DNA of 10,399 nucleotides from contig JANWXV010000015.1 of assembly GCA_025057405.1 (NCBI GenBank), forward strand, positions 1 to 10,399, read 5' to 3'. Below, piece after piece: positions 5,833 to 10,399 of this stretch; the stretch's first letter is position 1, and each line of letters opens with the position of its first letter. A program made the translations under genes and the position numbers. The DNA comes from Candidatus Bipolaricaulota bacterium (GTDB lineage: Bacteria > Bipolaricaulota > Bipolaricaulia > RBG-16-55-9 > DRXL01). The notes beneath the pieces are model-generated. The model saw only the letters and a list, made by a program, of their open reading frames with translations. It was not told the origin of the DNA and searched no databases.

Positions 5833-7935
5833 ATGAGCTTGAAGCGCTTAGTTATCGTCTCACTGATCTTGGTAGCACTTGTATTGACGGCCCGCTCGAC
5901 AGGCCAGACCCCTGAATTACAGATCGAGCAAATCGTAGATCCTCCGACGTTCTTCACGAAGGGCAGCGGACAATCTCCAGAGTCGGCAGCCGTGAAGATT
6001 CTCTTGCGCGGCCAACCCAAGCCCGACAGACCCATTGATCTCGTCTTTGTCTTAGATCGCTCGGCGAGCGCCGATCTCTCTACGGTCAAGAAGATCGCCA
6101 AAGAGTTTCTCCATCACTTAAGCGAAGGGGATCGCGTGGGCTTGGTCGCTCTCGCGGAGAGAGCCGAAATGCTGCTCAGTCTGAGCGAAGACCGCGCTCA
6201 AGCGTATCAAGTCATTGACGGGCTGACACGGGGCAAGCAGACCGCGCTCGGCGAGGCGTTAGCTGTCGCTCTCGATGAGCTGCTCCAAAACGGGCGCGCT
6301 GATGCTCTCCGCGCTATCGTTCTGCCTTCAGACGGAAATAATCTTTTGGGGCGCTTGCCCCTCCCCGAAGCCCAGCGCGCCGGGGAGAATCAAATCCCCA
6401 TCTACGCTGTGGGCATCAGTGCCAATGTCAATCGCACGGCGCTCAGCCAGATCGCAGCAGCGTCGGGCGGCAGCTTCTTCGGCACCTACAGCCCCAACGT
6501 CTATGAGAGCATTCTGAAAAAACTTGGACGTGAGCCGGTGGCTCGTCATCTGCGGCTGACGGTCACGCTGCCGGCGATCTTTATCTTCGAAGGGGCGTTT
6601 GAACCAGCTCAAGTTCGTCGCGGCGCTCAGGGAGCGACCGTCTTAGAGTGGAGCTTCCCCGTCGTAGTACGCGGCGAGACACGCACTGTTGCTTTTCAAA
6701 TCGGCGCGCGCCAAGCCGGAGCCTTCCCCTTAGGGGCCGGCTCACGGTTAGAGTATCGCGATCTCAAGAACAAATTACAGAAGCAGCCCATCCCTGCGGT
6801 CGCTCTCAAGATCGAAAAGATTAATAAACCCCCGCTTGCAGCGTTTCGCTTCTCCCCTGAAATCCCCAAGCTCAACGATCGCGTCTGTTTTGAGGCTGGC
6901 GAATCGAAAGACCCCGACGGCAAGATCATCCAGTACGAGTGGGACTGGGAGAGCGACGGCGTCTTCGACGCTGTTTTGAAAGAACCGAGGGTCTGTCGTG
7001 TCTTCGACGTGGCCGGGACTTTTAATGTAACTCTTCGGGTCACCGACGACGACGGCGCGACGGCCCAGATCACGCGTACGTTCTCGATCAACGTGCCCGC
7101 TGGGATCACAGCCCCCGTCGCGGTCGCTATCCCCATCGCGCGCTTCACGTTCAGCCCGACGACACCCAACGCCGGCGAACTCGTGACGTTCGACGCTTCG
7201 GAGTCGCGCTCCGGCAATGGGGAGATCGTCCAATACGAATGGGACTGGGATGGCGACGGGACGTTCGACGAGACCGTGACGACTCCGCAAGTGCAGCGGT
7301 CGTTCAGCGACTCCGGCCCGCGCACCGTCACGCTGCGAGTCACCAACAGCCAGCAGAAGAGCGCCACCTTCTCGCAGCAGATGATGGTCATCGGGCGCGT
7401 GCCCTTTGGGTTTAAGCTAGAGACGCTAGCGACAGCTCAGCTCTTCGGCGGAGAGATCAGCTGGGAGCCATGGTTGCGCTACTACACCCGCGACGGGCGC
7501 GTCACCGACGAAGAACTCAAAGACGCGGCGACGCGCTTTGGGATTGGCGTCTATGTGCCGGGGACGCGCTATCTGCTCACCCAACAAGACCTAGAGACGC
7601 TCAACCATCTCAATCAGATTTATAAATTGGGGCTGAGCGAGTATCGGGATAGAAGCGCCGCTGAAGCCAAGGGCTATCGGGCGTTCGGCTCCGAAGTCAG
7701 CGGGCTGGGGCAGATTTATCTGAACGAAAAGATTCTGAATCAGCCGCTGGCGTTGGCCACGCCGCCCATCTTGATCTATCGAGAACAGAGATTGATCGCC
7801 GTGCGCTATGTGGCGTTCTCTGCCGACGAGGGCCGGCTCTTTGGCTGGAGCGTAAGTCGGTGGCCCAAGGCCGGCGACGCTTTTGTGCTGACGGTTTGGT
7901 TGATCCCCAATCCCAACGGGCCGTTTGCGCCGTAG
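5833..7935 (+). CDS. Exported VWA - PKD - PKD protein with unrecognised C-terminal domain
   Basis: A 700-residue protein with a signal peptide (LVIVSLILVALVLTA at 6-20; cleavage probably near 20-25) and no C-terminal anchor, so probably periplasmic or secreted. The von Willebrand A domain spans about 65-235. It keeps all elements of the metal-ion-dependent adhesion site: D75-x-S77-x-S79, T137 and D167. A beta-rich linker (240-330) follows. Two PKD domains (about 335-420 and 435-520) each carry the YEWDW-x-x-DG signature (368-376 and 468-476) and VTLRVT (399-404 and 499-504). The tail 525-700 matches no family I know. It includes DGRVTDEEL (554-562), which recalls an EF-hand or dockerin loop but lacks the first calcium ligands. 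VWA plus PKD suggests a metal-dependent adhesion or protein-binding role at the cell surface. Substrate and partner are unknown. It has its own promoter. Confidence 0.85.
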   Translation: MSLKRLVIVSLILVALVLTARSTGQTPELQIEQIVDPPTFFTKGSGQSPESAAVKILLRGQPKPDRPIDLVFVLDRSASADLSTVKKIAKEFLHHLSEGDRVGLVALAERAEMLLSLSEDRAQAYQVIDGLTRGKQTALGEALAVALDELLQNGRADALRAIVLPSDGNNLLGRLPLPEAQRAGENQIPIYAVGISANVNRTALSQIAAASGGSFFGTYSPNVYESILKKLGREPVARHLRLTVTLPAIFIFEGAFEPAQVRRGAQGATVLEWSFPVVVRGETRTVAFQIGARQAGAFPLGAGSRLEYRDLKNKLQKQPIPAVALKIEKINKPPLAAFRFSPEIPKLNDRVCFEAGESKDPDGKIIQYEWDWESDGVFDAVLKEPRVCRVFDVAGTFNVTLRVTDDDGATAQITRTFSINVPAGITAPVAVAIPIARFTFSPTTPNAGELVTFDASESRSGNGEIVQYEWDWDGDGTFDETVTTPQVQRSFSDSGPRTVTLRVTNSQQKSATFSQQMMVIGRVPFGFKLETLATAQLFGGEISWEPWLRYYTRDGRVTDEELKDAATRFGIGVYVPGTRYLLTQQDLETLNHLNQIYKLGLSEYRDRSAAEAKGYRAFGSEVSGLGQIYLNEKILNQPLALATPPILIYREQRLIAVRYVAFSADEGRLFGWSVSRWPKAGDAFVLTVWLIPNPNGPFAP
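6835..7392 (+). repeat. Tandem PKD-domain duplication, 300-bp period
   Basis: The two PKD domains align without any gap at an offset of exactly 100 residues (300 bp). DNA similarity is highest around YEWDW: 6925-6950 and 7225-7250 differ at only a few, mostly third-position, bases. This indicates duplication of a domain-sized unit followed by divergence. Confidence 0.7.
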
Positions 7936-8004
7936 CGCCCTCACAGGGGACAAAGTTCTCTTCTCTCTATTGCTCATGGCCCTTCTCTTTTTCTCTCTCT
8001 TGGG
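7936..8004 (+). other. Pyrimidine-rich, G-poor stretch after the VWA/PKD gene
   Basis: After the stop codon comes a weak CCCT/AGGG hairpin (about 7938-7948), then two runs made almost only of C and T (about 7956-7968 and 7981-8000). No intrinsic terminator is seen directly after the gene. A C-rich, G-poor RNA of this kind could be a Rho-loading site, but that is inference. I found no convincing promoter for the downstream gene here. Confidence 0.3.
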
Positions 8005-8080
8005 CTAAGCTCCCGATGGTGAAAGGGGGCTGATTCCCACCGAAGCCGGAGGCTTCGACCAGAGCCATGCACAGAGCTAC
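8005..8080 (+). ncRNA. Possible structured leader RNA upstream of the GT26 gene
   Basis: The segment can fold as a multi-branch structure. AGCTC (8008-8012) pairs with GAGCT (8074-8078) as a closing stem. GGTG (8018-8021) pairs with CACC (8038-8041). CGAAGCC (8041-8047) pairs perfectly with GGCTTCG (8051-8057) around a three-base loop; the two inner stems share base 8041. It is followed within 10 nt by a terminator-like hairpin, the layout of a transcriptional riboswitch or attenuator. I compared it by memory with FMN, TPP, cobalamin, SAM, c-di-GMP-I, fluoride, glycine, ZTP and M-box consensus motifs and found no convincing match. It may be a new motif or chance pairing. Confidence 0.3.
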
Positions 8081-8087
8081 TTGTGAT

Positions 8088-8139
8088 CGAGAGGGGTGTC
8101 TTATACGATCTCTCTTTGTCCCCCTCTCGTCTTCTTTTT
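8088..8139 (+). terminator. Intrinsic-terminator-like hairpin abutting the GT26 start codon
   Basis: CGAGAGGGG (8088-8096) is perfectly complementary to CCCCTCTCG (8121-8129), with a 24-nt spacer. The right arm runs directly into TCTTCTTTTT (8130-8139), and the ATG of the next gene starts at 8140. It could be a regulated attenuator for the glycosyltransferase gene or the terminator of the upstream VWA/PKD transcript. The long loop is a weakness, though the stem is GC-rich and perfect. Confidence 0.6.
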
Positions 8140-8889
8140 ATGACTTTTATGACACCGAGAATAAGACTGCTCAAGACCCCCATTGATGCGCTCTCTCTGG
8201 AGGAGGCTGTCGCCCGCGTGCAGCAGCTCGTCGCGCAAGGCCAAGGCGGAATGGTCTGCACCCCGGACACGACCGCCCTGTGGCGCGCCCAACAAGACCC
8301 AGCTCTGAGAGCGATCTACGAAGAGGCCGATCTCGTCACTCCCGATGGCACAGGGGTCGTCTGGGCCTCGCGCGTGCTGGGCATGGCGCTGCCGGAGCGC
8401 GTCTCAGGGATTGATCTGTTAGAAAGGCTCTTCGCGTGCGGGCGCACGCTGAGACTCTTTCTCTTGGGTGCAGCCCCCGGCGTGGCCGAGCAAGCAGCCC
8501 TCAAGCTCGCCGAGAGATACCCCAATCTCCGGATCGTCGGGACGCATCACGGTTATTTTCGCCCTGAGGAGAACGAGCAGATGATCGCTCTTATTGATCA
8601 AGCGCAGCCCGATGTGGTCTTGGTGGGGCTCGGGGTACCGCGCCAAGAGCGCTGGATGCAAGAGAATCGCGCGAAGCTCCGTAAATCCGTGCTGATGGGG
8701 GTAGGCGGCTGCTTTGACGTCTGGGCCGGACGACTGATGCGCGCTCCTGTAAGCTGGCGGCGTTTGGGACTCGAATGGCTCTATAGACTGATACAAGAAC
8801 CCAAGAGAGTGGCCCGCGTCAGCACGATCCCCCTCTTCGTCTTGGAGGTCTGGGCGCTCAAGCTCTTATATCTCATCATGGGGCGCTAG
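8140..8889 (+). CDS. WecG/TagA/CpsF family (GT26) glycosyltransferase
   Basis: Members transfer N-acetylmannosamine or its uronic acid from UDP-sugar to an undecaprenyl-diphosphate-linked sugar on the inner face of the membrane, for wall teichoic acid, enterobacterial common antigen or capsule. The 249 residues cover the whole family domain: TPIDALSLEEAV (13-24), a conserved D69 in VTPDGTG, RVSGIDLLERL (87-97), LFLLGAAPGVAEQAA (106-120), GLGVPRQERWM (163-173), GVGGCFDVWAGRLMRAPVSW (187-206) and GLEWLYRLIQEPKR (210-223). The tail ends in hydrophobic and basic residues suited to membrane attachment. I prefer ATG 8140 or 8149 because the family domain begins at about residue 8. A GTG at 8083 in frame would add 19 residues translated through the hairpin. 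None of these starts has a good ribosome site. It has no co-directional partner, so the acceptor is unknown. Confidence 0.9.
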   Translation: MTFMTPRIRLLKTPIDALSLEEAVARVQQLVAQGQGGMVCTPDTTALWRAQQDPALRAIYEEADLVTPDGTGVVWASRVLGMALPERVSGIDLLERLFACGRTLRLFLLGAAPGVAEQAALKLAERYPNLRIVGTHHGYFRPEENEQMIALIDQAQPDVVLVGLGVPRQERWMQENRAKLRKSVLMGVGGCFDVWAGRLMRAPVSWRRLGLEWLYRLIQEPKRVARVSTIPLFVLEVWALKLLYLIMGR

Positions 8890-10399
8890 AATATCTTCGA
8901 TCTCTAATTGAATCTGGGGTCGCCCTGACCACGTGTCGCAAGCGAGCTTAACTACCAAATCTAGCGTCTCGTGCTCTTCTAAGCGCAGCGCGTGCTCCCC
9001 CAAGGAGAACCCGATTGCACCGACTGTCCGTCCTCCAGCTTCAATCAGACATTTCAAGTGATCGCCGTTGCTGCCCACGGTGCGCCAGTGCTTGAGGCGC
9101 GCCCCGCGCAAGAGAAATCTGGGCGTCGGATGCCCAATCCCAAAGGGAGCTAAACGCTGCAGATCGTGATAGACTTCAAGCGTCAATTCTTCGGGAGAAA
9201 GCTCGGCCTCAAACTCATAGACGGGGTGCTCGCGCTGGGCGAGCAGCTCTCGTGCGTAGCGGCGCAGACGCTCCTTCAGCACCGGGATATTCTCATTGCG
9301 AACAGAGAATCCCGCGGCCATAGCATGTCCGCCGTAGCGCTCCAGCAAGTCACGGTGGCCTTCGAGCGCCAAGGCTATATCAAAGCCGGGGACGCTGCGA
9401 CACGACGCCCGGCTGATCTCGTCGCCCAGAGCTACAATCACCGTAGGACGATGGTGCTTCTCAGCGAGGTCCGAAGCGACCAGCCCCAACAGCCCGGGGT
9501 TCCAATACTGTCCCGCCAAGAAGATCAAGTGTTCCTCTTGCCAGCCGGGTTCGCGGCGCAGAAGCTCTTCGGCTTGGAAGAGCAAGTCGTCTTGGGCGAT
9601 CTGACGGTCTTGGTTGTACGCCAAGAGCGTGTTGGCGAGAAAGTCCGCGCGTTGTGGGTCTTGCGTCGTCAGGAGCAAGAACGCCACGCGCGGGTCGCCG
9701 ACTCTATTGGCGGCGTTGAGCTTGGGCACGAGAATATAGCTCAGATCGCTGGTCGAGAGGCTGCGCGCGTCCAGCGCGAGCTTTTTGATTAAAACTCTCA
9801 GGCCCAGCGAAGACCCCCGCCCGGCGGCGACACACTGCAAGCCGTTGGCCACTAAACGTTGGTTCTCTGCTAGCCCGTCGCGCACCAGCGGCACGAGATC
9901 GCCGATCGTGCCCACGAGCACTAAATCTAAAAACTCTTCGCAGGCGCTTGGAGGCTGTCCACAACGCTCATAGAGTCCGCGCAGCAGTTGAAAGGCCACG
10001 CCAACAGCCGCTAAGTCTTTATACATATATGAGCACCCCGGTTGTCGGGGGTTGACAATCGCATAAGCGGGAGGCAGCGTTTCGGGGGGCCGATGATGAT
10101 CGGTGATGATCACATCAATCTGGTGGTCTTGCAGGGTCTTGATAAATTCGACGTCGGAGATGCCGCAGTCGGCGGTGATGAGCACGTGAAATCCCTCGGA
10201 GATGAGACGCTGCACAACAGCAGCGCTCAAGCCGTGCCCGCGCTCGCGGTCGGAGAGATCCACTTTGATCTCTTGAGCGCCGAGCTTCTGCAGCCCGCGA
10301 TATAAGAGCGCCGTACTCGTTAGGCCATCTACATCGAAGTCGCCTTGAATGAAGATTTTTTCACGGCGCTGGAGCGCCAGCATCAATCGGCTCACTGCT
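8866..10399 (-). CDS. recJ: Single-stranded-DNA-specific exonuclease RecJ (5' partial)
   Basis: 5'-3' exonuclease on single-stranded DNA, acting in RecF-pathway recombination and repair; cytosolic, with two metal ions. The frame stays open to the right edge, and residues around the GTG at 10395 align with internal RecJ sequence, so the N-terminal part is outside. Counting from that GTG: motif I GDFDVDG (18-24), ITADCGIS (73-80), ITDHH (97-101), VNPRQPGCSYMYKDLAAVGVAF (114-135), GTIGDLVPL (162-170) and PKLNAANRVG (224-233) form the DHH core. The DHHA1 part has WNPGLLGLVASDLAEKHHRP (298-317) and GGHAMAAGFS (355-364). An OB-like C-terminal region ends at QIQLEIEDIL. Residue 299 is Asn where most RecJ proteins have His (WHPG). 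The 3' end overlaps the GT26 gene by 24 bp on the opposite strand. Confidence 0.95.
   Translation of the reverse strand, partial: AVSRLMLALQRREKIFIQGDFDVDGLTSTALLYRGLQKLGAQEIKVDLSDRERGHGLSAAVVQRLISEGFHVLITADCGISDVEFIKTLQDHQIDVIITDHHRPPETLPPAYAIVNPRQPGCSYMYKDLAAVGVAFQLLRGLYERCGQPPSACEEFLDLVLVGTIGDLVPLVRDGLAENQRLVANGLQCVAAGRGSSLGLRVLIKKLALDARSLSTSDLSYILVPKLNAANRVGDPRVAFLLLTTQDPQRADFLANTLLAYNQDRQIAQDDLLFQAEELLRREPGWQEEHLIFLAGQYWNPGLLGLVASDLAEKHHRPTVIVALGDEISRASCRSVPGFDIALALEGHRDLLERYGGHAMAAGFSVRNENIPVLKERLRRYARELLAQREHPVYEFEAELSPEELTLEVYHDLQRLAPFGIGHPTPRFLLRGARLKHWRTVGSNGDHLKCLIEAGGRTVGAIGFSLGEHALRLEEHETLDLVVKLACDTWSGRPQIQLEIEDILAPHDEI

Noticed and set aside
8016..8033. Five-codon leader peptide (MVKGG) in the GT26 leader
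   Set aside because: No Shine-Dalgarno site and no run of regulatory codons; too short to support.
8083..8139. GTG start at 8083 adding 19 residues to the GT26 protein
   Set aside because: The extra residues have no family similarity, no ribosome site precedes the GTG, and the stretch coincides with the perfect hairpin and U-tract. Start at 8140 or 8149 preferred.
8067..8186. Small open frame starting ATGCACAGAGCT, overlapping the GT26 start
   Set aside because: No ribosome site, runs out of frame into a clear gene, and the product has no recognisable character.
9166..9792. 208-codon open frame antisense to recJ
   Set aside because: Shadow of a strongly supported conserved gene; no domain features.
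1..10399. CRISPR array, prophage, insertion sequence, tRNA or rRNA gene
   Set aside because: No regularly spaced repeats, integrase, transposase or recognisable structural RNA gene seen on either strand.

Overview
The window is a GC-rich bacterial chromosome segment with short intergenic gaps and single-gene or short-operon organisation. It looks like a genome of an uncultured, possibly thermophilic, envelope-complex bacterium. The mix of a fused ECF-type ATPase, secreted DUF4384-like and VWA/PKD proteins, and ordinary housekeeping genes would fit a candidate phylum such as Bipolaricaulota/Acetothermia. That placement is an impression from gene content and style; nothing here proves it. No phage, transposase, CRISPR, toxin or recognised defence gene is present. 

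Layout from left to right. (1) 1-1258, plus strand: the 3' part of a tandem (two-domain) ABC transporter ATPase of the ECF/cobalt class, with its start outside the window. (2) 1259-1292: a perfect 34-bp palindrome between two convergent genes, with a U-tract on the minus side. (3) 1311-2768, minus strand: an exported DUF4384-like protein with a hydrophobic and proline/aromatic-rich middle. (4) 2769-2942: an AT-rich divergent intergenic region. (5) 2943-5735, plus strand: a probable operon gpsA - gcvT - lipB (phospholipid precursor synthesis, glycine cleavage T-protein, octanoyl transfer for lipoylation). A 70-bp REP-like imperfect palindrome sits between gpsA and gcvT. (6) 5779-7935, plus strand: a good sigma-70-type promoter followed by a 700-residue exported protein with a VWA domain, two PKD domains and an unrecognised C-terminal domain. 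(7) 7936-8139: a noncoding leader with pyrimidine-rich tracts, a foldable 70-nt segment and a strong intrinsic-terminator-like hairpin whose U-tract abuts the next start codon. (8) 8140-8889, plus strand: a WecG/TagA/CpsF (GT26) glycosyltransferase. (9) 8866 to the right edge, minus strand: the single-strand exonuclease RecJ, lacking its N-terminus, overlapping the glycosyltransferase tail to tail. 

Functionally, gcvT and lipB belong together: LipB makes octanoyl-protein, the precursor of lipoyl-GcvH, and GcvT takes the aminomethyl group from lipoyl-GcvH and passes it to tetrahydrofolate. GpsA, the GT26 enzyme and the two exported proteins are all envelope-related. The most interesting items are the leader/terminator arrangement before the glycosyltransferase (a possible attenuator or unrecognised riboswitch) and the ABC ATPase. 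In the ATPase, all visible active-site losses fall in one of the two composite ATP sites. I did not find a clear multi-gene novel system.
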